A stretch of DNA of 64,000 nucleotides, from the NCBI GenBank assembly GCA_017164015.1, contig CP071065.1, positions 6,663,501-6,727,500 of the forward strand. The letters are read 5' to 3'. Under the pieces are notes generated by a model. It saw only the letters and a list, made by a program, of their open reading frames with translations, ran no database searches and had not been told where the DNA came from. Positions 1 through 7,724 of this stretch are shown piece by piece (position 1 is the first letter of the stretch; each line of letters begins with the position of its first letter). Source of the DNA: Nostoc sp. UHCC 0702. GTDB taxonomy: Bacteria; Cyanobacteriota; Cyanobacteriia; Cyanobacteriales; Nostocaceae. The position numbers were made by a program, and so were the translations under genes.

Positions 1-60
1 TGAGCTATACCCGCATTTGCCAGTAAATATAAGTTTCTCAGATTTTTTTATGTTTGTCAA

Positions 61-228
61 CCCCTAATTTTGGGTTTTGAGGTGGGGAGTAGGGGAGTAG
101 GGGAGATGGGGAGCAGGGGAGCAGGGGAGCAGGGGAGCATTGGGGCCCCCTCTGGGGTTGGGGGCAATGGGGAGCAGGGGAGATAAAACAACTGACAACT
201 GACAACTGACAACTGACAACTAACTCCA
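61..228. repeat. Short tandem repeats downstream of ribH
   Basis: Low-complexity stretch made of GGGGAGCA-type units (about 80-190) followed by four near-perfect CAACTGA units (about 189-222). Both kinds recur elsewhere in the window, for example inside the gene at 1510 and at 37390-37460. The region lies just past the ribH stop codon. The only open frame across it is repeat-encoded (Pro/Leu/Ser-rich), so I do not call a gene. Confidence 0.8.
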
Positions 229-232
229 CGCC

Positions 233-808
233 TCAGCTGAGTTCTTCAGACTCCGCAGTTAAATTGCCGACGCTGGCATTTTGAAAGGAAGCTGGCAATT
301 GGGGATTAAGCGAGTATGGCTCTGCCAAGTTAGAGCGCAATTGCCGCATGAGGCTGGCCATTTCTAAGGCATTCAGGGCGTAATCCCAGCCATGATTGGC
401 TTTAATGCCGGCTCTTTCTAAGGCTTGCTGCATAGTATCTACTGTCAAAATGCCAAAAATTACTGGTACTCCGGTTTGAAAGCTAGCGGCGGCAATACCT
501 TTGGCAACTTCAGAGGATACATAATCGAAATGGGGGGTTTGCCCTCGAATTACGGCACCTAGACAAATTACAGCATCATAACGATGTGAGAGTGCTAGCT
601 GACGAGCCACTAGCGAGACTTCAAAACTTCCTGGTACCCAAACGTAGTCTACTTGATTTCCCTGGGGGTTAGGGTCTACACCGTGGCGTTTCAAGCAATC
701 TTGACATCCCTCTAGCAATTTTGTGGTTACAAGGTCATTGAATCGACCGATAACCACTGCAAAACGCAAAGGTTCCGTTTGTGTAAAAGTTCCCTCGAAA
801 ACTGCCAT
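233..808 (-). CDS. ribH: 6,7-dimethyl-8-ribityllumazine synthase
   Basis: Penultimate step of riboflavin synthesis: condenses 5-amino-6-ribitylamino-uracil with 3,4-dihydroxy-2-butanone 4-phosphate to give lumazine. The 191-residue protein shows the family signatures GRFN (21-24), VPGSFE (58-63) and GAVIRGQTPHFDYV (84-97), with His93 as the likely catalytic histidine. The core ends near residue 160; the remaining 30 residues are a loose C-terminal extension. It lies 168 bp downstream of psbZ on the same strand, the usual cyanobacterial psbZ-ribH order, so co-transcription is likely. The start is ATG at 808. Identity is secure. Confidence 0.96.
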   Translation of the reverse strand: MAVFEGTFTQTEPLRFAVVIGRFNDLVTTKLLEGCQDCLKRHGVDPNPQGNQVDYVWVPGSFEVSLVARQLALSHRYDAVICLGAVIRGQTPHFDYVSSEVAKGIAAASFQTGVPVIFGILTVDTMQQALERAGIKANHGWDYALNALEMASLMRQLRSNLAEPYSLNPQLPASFQNASVGNLTAESEELS

Positions 809-866
809 GACTGCCTCAAAATCAAATATACTCTCTTGCCAATATACATTTCTTCTCTAAATACAG

Positions 867-933
867 AAGAGCAGGAAAGCACAATCAGGTGAAAAGAACT
901 AGCTTTTACCCTTGGCTTGGCTCTCCTGCTCTT
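867..933. other. Stem-loop between psbZ and ribH
   Basis: Ten-base arms at 867-876 (AAGAGCAGGA) and 924-933 form a perfect inverted repeat around a 47-nt loop. The loop itself contains a smaller AAAAG/CTTTT hairpin. There is no T-run on the psbZ-ribH coding strand, so it looks more like an intercistronic processing or stability structure than a strong terminator of psbZ. This role is inference. Confidence 0.45.
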
Positions 934-976
934 TTAGTCCCTGTGCTATTTGCCTGCACTAGGGCGAAGCTATTGC

Positions 977-1165
977 TTAGACCACGAAAAAGTTTAACAA
1001 ACCAACCAATAGCACTAAAGCAATCCAGACTCCAGAACCAAGCCAGAGGAGTCTTTTAGATTCGACCCAATTTTGGGGAGTTGCATAAGCAACAGGTACG
1101 CCAACAACTAGAACGAAAGACAACAAAACTAGAGCTACCAAAGCGAATTGGAATATTATGGTCAT
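977..1165 (-). CDS. psbZ: Photosystem II reaction centre protein PsbZ
   Basis: Small thylakoid protein of photosystem II (Ycf9), needed for stable PSII core and antenna interaction. It is 62 residues with two membrane segments (about 1-22 and 38-59) joined by a loop containing ATPQNWVESKRLLW, which is characteristic of the family. I chose the ATG at 1165 because it gives the standard 62-residue length and MTIIFQ N-terminus and is preceded by GGAG about 7 nt upstream. An in-frame ATG at 1180 would add five residues and is less likely. First gene of the psbZ-ribH pair. Confidence 0.95.
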   Translation of the reverse strand: MTIIFQFALVALVLLSFVLVVGVPVAYATPQNWVESKRLLWLGSGVWIALVLLVGLLNFFVV

Positions 1166-1509
1166 TTTTGCTTCTCCCAAGACAGCGAAATAGTGACATA
1201 CTGCTATACTGATGCTGTCGCATACAGTGTAGGCTTCTCAGTGACTCCCGGTATCCCGTCGGACATTAACTGAGCTTTATTTTAATTCTACGGGATGCCC
1301 CACCGCAGAATTGAACAAGTACAAAGATTGTTCATCCTTAGTACTGTCAGATTGTTTCAGCTAAAAATAGAATATCCTAAAGGGCGACACTAACTGTTTT
1401 TCCTTATTTGTAAGCTAGCAGAAATTGCTACATTTTAGTCATTAGTCAGTAGTGAGTTGTCAGTTGTAACTATTGACCACTGACTATTGACCACTGACCA
1501 CTGACAACT
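1166..1509. other. Divergent intergenic region psbZ / DHH-CBS-PAP gene
   Basis: 344 bp that must hold the psbZ promoter (leftward) and that of the gene at 1510 (rightward). I see no clear operator. The right end (about 1440-1509) is a run of ACTGACCACTGACTATTGACC-like short repeats that ends at the start codon at 1510, so no ribosome binding site is evident there. Confidence 0.5.
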
Positions 1510-4227
1510 ATGGATTTAATTCTTTGCCACACCACAGCTGATTTTGATGCACTAGGTGCAGCAGTAGGGCTAACTTGCCTACTACCAGGAAGTAAGATTG
1601 TGCTGACTGGTGGAGCGCACCCACCTGTACGAGATTTTTTAGCCTTGTATCGGGATGAGTATCCGCTAATTGAAAGGCGTTCCGTCAATCCCGAAAAAAT
1701 TCGCTCTTTGACTGTAGTGGACGCCCAACAGCGCGATCGCTTGGGTAAGGCGGCTGAATGGTTAGATTTACCCAACCTAAAAGAGATTATAATTTACGAC
1801 CATCACTTAGGACAAGTATCGGATATCCCAGCTACCCAGTCTTACATTGAGCCAGTGGGAGCGACGACGACTTTGATGGTGGAACAATTGCAACAACAGC
1901 AAATTTCTCTGACTGCTGCTGTGGCAACTGTTATGGCTTTGGGTATCCACGTTGATACTGGCTCATTAACATATGACAGTGCCACTTCGCGGGATGCTCT
2001 CGCTTTGGCTTGGTTGATGCAGCAAGGAGCAAGTTTGCCTGTCATTTCTACTTATCGTGACCCTGGTTTGTCTCCCCAATTGCAGGGGCTATTAACTGAG
2101 GCATTGGAAAACTTACAATATCTTTGCTTGCGGGGATATACCATCGCTTGGGTAATTCTCAAAACAGATAAGTTTGTCCCTGGTTTATCGAGTATTGCCT
2201 CGCAACTGGGCGAAATCGCAGAATTTGATGCAATGCTTTTGGCAAATGAATATTTGGCGGCAGAGGATGACTCACGTTTAACTATAATTGGGCGATCGCA
2301 AATAGGGAGCGTTAATCTCAATCAATTATTTCAAACCCTGGGTGGTGGCGGTCATTCCCAAGCAGCAGCGCTAAACCTCCGAGGAGTAGATACACAAGTT
2401 ACCCTCAAACAACTCCTAGACTCGATTAAAGCCTCCATTCCCCATCCCCCCACAGCCAGGGACTTGATGTCCTCCCCAGTCCGCACTATCCGCCCAGAAA
2501 CGACAATTGAAGAAGCACAACGCATTTTGTTGCGTTACGGACATTCTGGTTTATCTGTAGTTGATACTCAAGGACAACTAGTAGGTATTATTTCCCGACG
2601 GGATCTTGATATCGCTTTGCATCACGGGTTTAGTCATGCACCAGTCAAGGGTTACATGACAACAAATCTCAAAACTATTGCACCAGATACCATACTGCCA
2701 CAAATTCAAGCGCTGATGGTGACATACGATATCGGACGCTTACCAGTATTGGAAAATGGGCAGTTATTAGGTATTGTCACCCGTACTGATGTGTTGCGGG
2801 AATTGCATCGAGAAGTGGAGCAGGGGAGCGGGGGAGCAGGGGAGCAGGGGAGCAGGGGAAAAGAGGATGTAGTCAAGTTTACCAGCTTGGGGGAATTGCG
2901 CGATCGCCTTGCTCCTCAATTGTGGCAATTACTCACCAAAGCTTCCCAAGCAGCAGAAAAACGAGGTTGGCATCTTTATCTGGTGGGGGGTGCGGTGCGG
3001 GACTTGCTGTTAGCTGAAAAAGCAGCAGGTAACTTGATGATTAAAGATATTGACTTGGTGGTTGATGGCTTTCACAAATCAGCTGATGTGGGTGCTGGCG
3101 TAGAATTAGCAAAGGAACTGCAACAACTTTACCCGACTGCCCGCTTAGAAATCCACGGGGCTTTTCAAACTGCTGCTTTGTTGTGGCACAAAGACCCAGA
3201 ATTAGATTCTTTATGGGTAGATATTGCCACCGCTAGGACAGAATTCTATCCTTATCCTGCGGCAAATCCGGAAGTGGAAGCAAGTTCTATTCGTCAAGAT
3301 TTGTATCGCCGCGACTTTACCATCAACGCAATGGCACTGCGGCTAACTTCTCCCCGTGCTGGGGAATTATTAGATTTTTTTGGCGGTTTACTAGATTTAC
3401 AAGCCAAACAAATTCGAGTTTTACACGCCAACAGCTTTATCGAAGATCCTACCCGCATTTATCGCGGTGTGCGGTTTGCGGTGCGCTTTGGTTTTCAGAT
3501 GGAACCGCAAACAGAGGATTATATTCGTTATGCCATTAACAGTGGCGTTTACGATCGCACTACCCAAGAAAATAGCAGAACTCCAGCCTTACAAACTCGG
3601 CTGAAGGCAGAATTGAAAAATATCTTAGAAGCACCCTACTGGAAATCGGCTTTGCAGTTACTTGATAATTTAGGGGCGTTACAGTGTATCCATCCTACCT
3701 TGAAGCTAGATGAGGAACTTTTGCGGCAACTACGTTTACTAGAACGTTGTTTACAGCGATTTGATTCGCAACAAACCTTCATCCACTGGCAAATGCGTTT
3801 AGAAGCATTAATTGCCCACTTAGCACCTGAATATCGGGTGAAAGTGGCACAGAATTTGCAAATGCAAGAGGATAGCATTGCCAGGTTGAAAAACTTAGCC
3901 CAAAGCTTGAGTCAGGTGATGGCTTCTTTGCCTAGTTCCCAACGCCCCAGTCAGGTGGTACAGTTGCTACGACAGTATGACTTACCCATGCTGATTTTAA
4001 TTGCTTTGGAAACTCCGCGATCGCTGCGGCGGCAAATTTGGCAATATTTAACAATTTGGGCTAACGTTCAACCGCTTTTAAATGGTAATGATCTGAAAAA
4101 ATTAGGCTATAAACCAGGGCCACAGTATCGGCAAATTTTAGATGATATACTTGCTGCTACCCTAGATAAAGTGATTAAAAATAGAACTGAGGCTGAGGAA
4201 TTTCTAGCCAAGCATTACCCCCCATAA
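1510..4227 (+). CDS. DHH / CBS / tRNA nucleotidyltransferase (poly(A) polymerase family) fusion
   Basis: A 905-residue three-part protein. Residues about 1-310 are a DHH/DHHA1 phosphoesterase-like domain (DFDALGAA near 11-18, DHH near 97-99, GGGGHSQAAA near 277). Residues about 315-430 are a pair of CBS domains. From about 485 there is a class II poly(A) polymerase/tRNA nucleotidyltransferase head (LVGGAVRDLLL, DIDLVVDG, RRDFTINAMA), followed by the RNA-binding region. The likely role is adding nucleotides to tRNA 3' ends; which nucleotides cannot be told from sequence. Between CBS and PAP, residues about 437-452 (EQGSGGAGEQGSRG) are encoded by the GGGGAGCA tandem repeat that otherwise sits between genes here. 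The frame is kept. Confidence 0.9.
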   Translation: MDLILCHTTADFDALGAAVGLTCLLPGSKIVLTGGAHPPVRDFLALYRDEYPLIERRSVNPEKIRSLTVVDAQQRDRLGKAAEWLDLPNLKEIIIYDHHLGQVSDIPATQSYIEPVGATTTLMVEQLQQQQISLTAAVATVMALGIHVDTGSLTYDSATSRDALALAWLMQQGASLPVISTYRDPGLSPQLQGLLTEALENLQYLCLRGYTIAWVILKTDKFVPGLSSIASQLGEIAEFDAMLLANEYLAAEDDSRLTIIGRSQIGSVNLNQLFQTLGGGGHSQAAALNLRGVDTQVTLKQLLDSIKASIPHPPTARDLMSSPVRTIRPETTIEEAQRILLRYGHSGLSVVDTQGQLVGIISRRDLDIALHHGFSHAPVKGYMTTNLKTIAPDTILPQIQALMVTYDIGRLPVLENGQLLGIVTRTDVLRELHREVEQGSGGAGEQGSRGKEDVVKFTSLGELRDRLAPQLWQLLTKASQAAEKRGWHLYLVGGAVRDLLLAEKAAGNLMIKDIDLVVDGFHKSADVGAGVELAKELQQLYPTARLEIHGAFQTAALLWHKDPELDSLWVDIATARTEFYPYPAANPEVEASSIRQDLYRRDFTINAMALRLTSPRAGELLDFFGGLLDLQAKQIRVLHANSFIEDPTRIYRGVRFAVRFGFQMEPQTEDYIRYAINSGVYDRTTQENSRTPALQTRLKAELKNILEAPYWKSALQLLDNLGALQCIHPTLKLDEELLRQLRLLERCLQRFDSQQTFIHWQMRLEALIAHLAPEYRVKVAQNLQMQEDSIARLKNLAQSLSQVMASLPSSQRPSQVVQLLRQYDLPMLILIALETPRSLRRQIWQYLTIWANVQPLLNGNDLKKLGYKPGPQYRQILDDILAATLDKVIKNRTEAEEFLAKHYPP
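2818..2861 (+). repeat. GGGGAGCA tandem repeat inside a coding region
   Basis: About five imperfect units of the 8-9 bp GGGGAGCA motif, the same unit found at 80-190, lying in frame in the linker between the CBS pair and the nucleotidyltransferase head. It encodes a Gly/Ser/Glu/Gln-rich spacer. Confidence 0.85.
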
Positions 4228-4249
4228 TTGATATTTCCAAAATTTGGGG

Positions 4250-4375
4250 TAATATCAAGTTCGGCTAATTACTTACGATCTAGTCGGTTTGCTTGGTAAT
4301 AGGTAATGGGTAATGGGTAATAGGTAATACTCAAAACTAATTACCAATTACCAATTCCCAATTACCGATCTCCAC
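4250..4375. repeat. TAATGGG / CCAATTA short repeats
   Basis: Runs of GGTAATGGGTAATAGGTAAT followed by the complementary ATTACCAATTACCAATTCCC type. Together they can fold into a long imperfect hairpin. This may serve as a terminator for the gene ending at 4227; there is no T-run. Confidence 0.6.
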
Positions 4376-4408
4376 AGATATCATAAGTGTTTAAACGGAC
4401 ATGATATT

Positions 4409-4548
4409 ATATCATGTCCTTTGCTGCTTATTGCTGATTAAAACTGAAGAACCCCACCCCACCAAAGCTACGCTTTGTTTCCCCACCCCGTCCACGGGGA
4501 GGGGTGCAATGACTGTGGGAATCATAACTAATTAACCGCACTTGATAT
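4409..4548. repeat. MITE-like element, copy 1 (partner at 50435)
   Basis: A roughly 140-bp element. It starts with ATATCATGTCC, contains AAGAACCCCACCCCACCAAAGC and a GC-rich CCCCGTCCACGGGGAGGGG hairpin, and ends with GCACTTGATAT, a degraded inverted copy of its start. It matches the element at 50435-50583 over most of its length. It holds no coding sequence and lies between the convergent genes ending at 4227 and 4622. Confidence 0.75.
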
Positions 4549-4621
4549 AAGCTAGCGATCGCAGTAATTTTAAACCTCTCTTTTACAAGGAGAGAGGTTT
4601 GTTAAATCTGTCGAAATCACG

Positions 4622-6013
4622 TTAAAATTCGGCATTTTGCGGTGTACGCGGGAACGGAATCACATCACGGATATTTCCCATACCCGTCATGAATTGCACG
4701 AGTCTTTCAAACCCCAAGCCAAAACCAGCGTGAGGAACAGTACCGTAGCGGCGCAAATCTAGATACCACCACAAATCTTCTGGCTTCATTCCTTGGGCTA
4801 TTACCCGCCGTTCTAGAACTTCTAAACGTTCTTCCCGTTGAGAACCGCCAATAATTTCACCAATTTTCGGTGCAAGAATATCCATCGCCCGGACGGTGTT
4901 TTCATCGTCGTTCAACCGCATATAAAAAGCTTTGATTTGCGCTGGATAATCTGTAACAATTACAGGCTTTTTAAACAGTTGCTCAGCCAGGTAGCGTTCG
5001 TGTTCTGATTGTAAATCTAAGCCCCAACTTACAGGATATTCAAACTTGAAATCAGCTTTTTCTAAAAGTTTAATCGCATCTGTGTAAGTTAGGCGTTCAA
5101 ATTGATTGTTAATAATATTGTCAGCTGTTGCCAATACAGTATTATCAATACGCTGATTGAAAAATTCCATGTCTTCTGGACAAGTTTCCAACACATATTT
5201 AAAAATGTGTTTGAGAAATGCCTCAGCTAAATCCATATCACCTTCTAAGTCGCAAAAAGCCATTTCTGGCTCCACCATCCAAAATTCTGCTAGGTGGCGG
5301 GAGGTGTTAGAATTTTCTGCACGGAAGGTAGGGCCAAAGGTGTAGACGTTAGAAAACGCCATTGCCATGACTTCTGCTTCTAACTGGCCGCTAACCGTGA
5401 GATATGTGGGTTTACCAAAAAAGTCTTGCGTGTAATCTATTGCTTGATTTTCTGTGCGAGGAATATTCTTGAGATCCAAACTGGTGACGCTAAATAATTC
5501 ACCCGCACCTTCGCAGTCGCTAGCGGTTATGATGGGTGTGTGTACCCACAAAAAGCCTCTTTCTTGAAAGAATTGGTGAATAGCTGTAGAACAAGCATTT
5601 CTGACGCGGAAAACTGCACCAAAAGAATTAGTACGCGATCGCAAATGTCCAATACTACGCAAAAATTCAAATGAATGGCGTTTCTTTTGCAGGGGATATG
5701 TTTCGGGATCAGCTTCACCGTAGACTTTCAACCCTTGGGCTTTCAACTCGATGCGCTGGCCTTTACCAAGGGAAGCCACCAGCACACCTGTCACTTCCAC
5801 AGCCGCACCTGTATTGAGTTTTTTTAATATAGCTTCGTAGTCTGGCAAATCCTGATTGATTACGACTTGCAAATTAGCTAGTGATGAGCCGTCATTGGCT
5901 TCAATAAAAGCAAAGCCTTTTGATTCGCGTTTTGTGCGTACCCAGCCTTGAATGCCAACAGATTCATCAGGTTGACCACTTCGCAATATTTCTGCAATCC
6001 GTCGATTTACCAT
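4622..6013 (-). CDS. asnS: Asparagine-tRNA ligase
   Basis: Class IIb aminoacyl-tRNA synthetase that charges tRNA-Asn. It has 463 residues, the normal length. An N-terminal OB-fold anticodon-binding domain (about 1-110) is followed by the catalytic core with motif 2 (FRAENSNTSRHLAEFWMVE) and motif 3 (GFGLGFERLVQFMTG) near the C-terminus. The latter continues into IRDVIPFPRTP, which distinguishes Asn from Asp enzymes. ATG start at 6013. Expected to be a soluble cytoplasmic housekeeping enzyme with its own promoter in the gap to 6121. Confidence 0.96.
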   Translation of the reverse strand: MVNRRIAEILRSGQPDESVGIQGWVRTKRESKGFAFIEANDGSSLANLQVVINQDLPDYEAILKKLNTGAAVEVTGVLVASLGKGQRIELKAQGLKVYGEADPETYPLQKKRHSFEFLRSIGHLRSRTNSFGAVFRVRNACSTAIHQFFQERGFLWVHTPIITASDCEGAGELFSVTSLDLKNIPRTENQAIDYTQDFFGKPTYLTVSGQLEAEVMAMAFSNVYTFGPTFRAENSNTSRHLAEFWMVEPEMAFCDLEGDMDLAEAFLKHIFKYVLETCPEDMEFFNQRIDNTVLATADNIINNQFERLTYTDAIKLLEKADFKFEYPVSWGLDLQSEHERYLAEQLFKKPVIVTDYPAQIKAFYMRLNDDENTVRAMDILAPKIGEIIGGSQREERLEVLERRVIAQGMKPEDLWWYLDLRRYGTVPHAGFGLGFERLVQFMTGMGNIRDVIPFPRTPQNAEF

Positions 6014-6120
6014 ATTATGTCAATTGTATTTCGTCAAGTAAGTAATGCAGGTCTTCAAGAATGTTAACAGTTAAGTTAATCTAAAATCCCAAATCCAAAA
6101 TCTAAAATCCAAAATTGAGG

Positions 6121-6486
6121 TTATCCAGCACAAGACTTTAATATCCAGCCTATAATAACGCCCATTCCACCAAAGCGGACAGCTTGCCAGAAAGGTTTTT
6201 TGAGACTAGCCCAAGAAAATAACTGGCTTTCTAAGTTGATTTCTAGCACTTCCAACTGCTGTTTAATTTGCCGCAATTCGGCTTTGTCTTCTGGTGACTG
6301 GTATTTATTTTGTTGTAATTCGTGGCGACGTTGTTGCCATTGTGCCTTTTGTTGGCGATCGCGTTGTATTTGAGCATACCTTTGTTTTAAGGTATTGAGC
6401 GATCGCTCTACTTCCTCTAGTTCTTGTTCAAAATCTGGTTCTTGATCCCCAGAGTCATGCTGATGAGATTGTTTAGGCGGTTTCAT
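6121..6486 (-). CDS. Coiled-coil protein with C-terminal membrane anchor
   Basis: 121 residues. The N-terminus is acidic and His-rich. Residues about 17-85 are a charged Glu/Gln/Arg helix with heptad spacing (coiled coil), and the last 20 residues (FGGMGVIIGWILKSC) are a single hydrophobic segment. It therefore looks like a tail-anchored coiled-coil protein. I do not recognise a named family and assign no function. It is divergent from the gene at 6535, with under 50 bp between them. Confidence 0.7.
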   Translation of the reverse strand: MKPPKQSHQHDSGDQEPDFEQELEEVERSLNTLKQRYAQIQRDRQQKAQWQQRRHELQQNKYQSPEDKAELRQIKQQLEVLEINLESQLFSWASLKKPFWQAVRFGGMGVIIGWILKSCAG

Positions 6487-6534
6487 TTACAAGTAGTACA
6501 GTAGAGGTAAATGCAACTAACTTTGCCAATAGTT

Positions 6535-6813
6535 ATGTCTGAATCTACTCAGCTACCTAAAACCAGTCAACTGAAAGAATTTAGTACTCTGGAACTAGCT
6601 CAAGCCCTCACAGAAAGGCTAACCATTTCCCCTAACGATTGGCATCGCCTCAAGTCTAACCGCAATTCCCGCGCGAGTGAACAAGCTGCTGCTGCTCTTG
6701 TGTATCTTCTTAAAAACCAGCCACAAGAAGCCCTCGCCAGATTAGAACAAGCAAGTGGTTGGTTAGATCGTTCAATTTCTGCCCCTCCCTGTCCGACTCA
6801 TGGGAACAAGTGA
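6535..6813 (+). CDS. Conserved small protein of unknown function
   Basis: 92 residues from the ATG at 6535 (MSESTQLP); an upstream in-frame ATG at 6511 would add eight hydrophobic residues and overlap the divergent promoter region. The middle is helical (LELAQALTERLTIS, NDWHRLK, ASEQAAAALVYLLKNQ) and resembles small soluble helical proteins common in cyanobacteria. I cannot name the family with certainty. No signal peptide or membrane segment. The stop codon is followed by GGGACTAGGGACTGGG short repeats. Confidence 0.65.
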   Translation: MSESTQLPKTSQLKEFSTLELAQALTERLTISPNDWHRLKSNRNSRASEQAAAALVYLLKNQPQEALARLEQASGWLDRSISAPPCPTHGNK

Positions 6814-6814
6814 T

Positions 6815-6896
6815 TAGGGACTGGGGACTAGGGACTGGGAAAGAGTTTTCCGATTATTTAATCCCCAGTACCCAGTACCCAGTACCCAGTACCCTA
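6815..6896. repeat. GGGACTA / CCCAGTA short repeats
   Basis: GGGACTGGGGACTAGGGACTGGG at the left and four CCAGTAC units at the right form an imperfect inverted pair between two converging genes, so it could fold as a bidirectional terminator. The sequence shows the repeats; the terminator role is inference. Confidence 0.6.
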
Positions 6897-7346
6897 TCAC
6901 CGTCGCAGAGATAAACGAGGACGATTTTCCATCTGTTTACAAAGTCTTAGTTCTGTGCCTTTACGGTTCCACTCTACTTGATCGAAAATTTGGCGCAGAA
7001 GACATAGACCACGGCCGCTTTCTGCTTCATCGGGTGGTAAATAGTCTGTTGGCTCTTCATCACCACCAGATGAGGGAGTAAAGCCTTGACCTTGGTCTGA
7101 TATCACCCACCAATACTGATTATCTATAAGAGAAAAACGTACTACAACTGTTTTACTAGGATCAAGGTTGTTACCATGTTTTGCTGCATTTACCAAGGCT
7201 TCTTGGAGTCCTAGGCGCAGTTCTGCTTGCAATTTTGCTGGGATCTCTGCCAACAGTAAATCTAAAATCGGACAGAGATAAAGAGTTGAGGCAAAACTAA
7301 TAGTGCCCCAATAACGTCCAACTGGACGGAGGGAAATGGTAATCAC
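6897..7346 (-). CDS. Anti-sigma-type serine kinase / HATPase_c protein (RsbW-like)
   Basis: 149-residue GHKL ATPase resembling anti-sigma regulatory factors RsbW/SpoIIAB. The N box (EALVNAAKHGNN, about 49-60), G1 box (DQGQGF, about 83-88) and G2 box (GRGLCLLRQIFD, about 111-122) are all visible. Family members bind or phosphorylate partner anti-anti-sigma (STAS) proteins. No STAS partner gene is adjacent, so its target lies elsewhere. The roughly 20-residue GGDEEPTDYLPPDE insert between G1 and G2 is typical of cyanobacterial versions. ATG start at 7346. Confidence 0.88.
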   Translation of the reverse strand: MITISLRPVGRYWGTISFASTLYLCPILDLLLAEIPAKLQAELRLGLQEALVNAAKHGNNLDPSKTVVVRFSLIDNQYWWVISDQGQGFTPSSGGDEEPTDYLPPDEAESGRGLCLLRQIFDQVEWNRKGTELRLCKQMENRPRLSLRR

Positions 7347-7466
7347 AAGAGAAACCCCGTAGCTTTCAGTTAGCTAGACATCAGTTTGCTTTTACAGGCA
7401 CCCTGATAAAACTTGAGGTGGTCATGCTGCCTTCAAACTTGCGTCTTTAATACTAAAATTTTGAAA

Positions 7467-7628
7467 ATGCTAGGGAGCATTGACTCCATTCATGAGGTTA
7501 GGTTGCTGATACATAAAACGGCTGGAAATAATCTGCTAGTGCAGTTGGCAACTGATCAAGATGCTGGAGATGCAAAAGAGTATTGGAATGCTCTTTGTGT
7601 TGTCCGTTCGTACTTTAGACAATCCTAA
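7467..7628 (+). CDS. Possible small protein, unknown
   Basis: An open frame of 53 codons (from ATG at 7467; 71 from 7413) in the gap between two convergent-facing minus-strand genes. Composition is protein-like (MLGSIDSIHEVRLLIHKTAG) but I recognise no family and see no strong ribosome binding site. It could equally be chance. Confidence 0.3.
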   Translation: MLGSIDSIHEVRLLIHKTAGNNLLVQLATDQDAGDAKEYWNALCVVRSYFRQS

Positions 7629-7724
7629 TTCATGCTTTTTTAGAGTGTATGCAACTTTAATTTTTTTAACAACAAAATGATTTCTATTTCAATGTTAATT
7701 CGATTCTAGCATTTTTAGTATGCA

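Noticed and set aside
38..229. 63-codon minus-strand frame
   Set aside because: Consists of translated short tandem repeats (Pro/Leu/Ser-rich) and lies past the ribH stop; not a gene.
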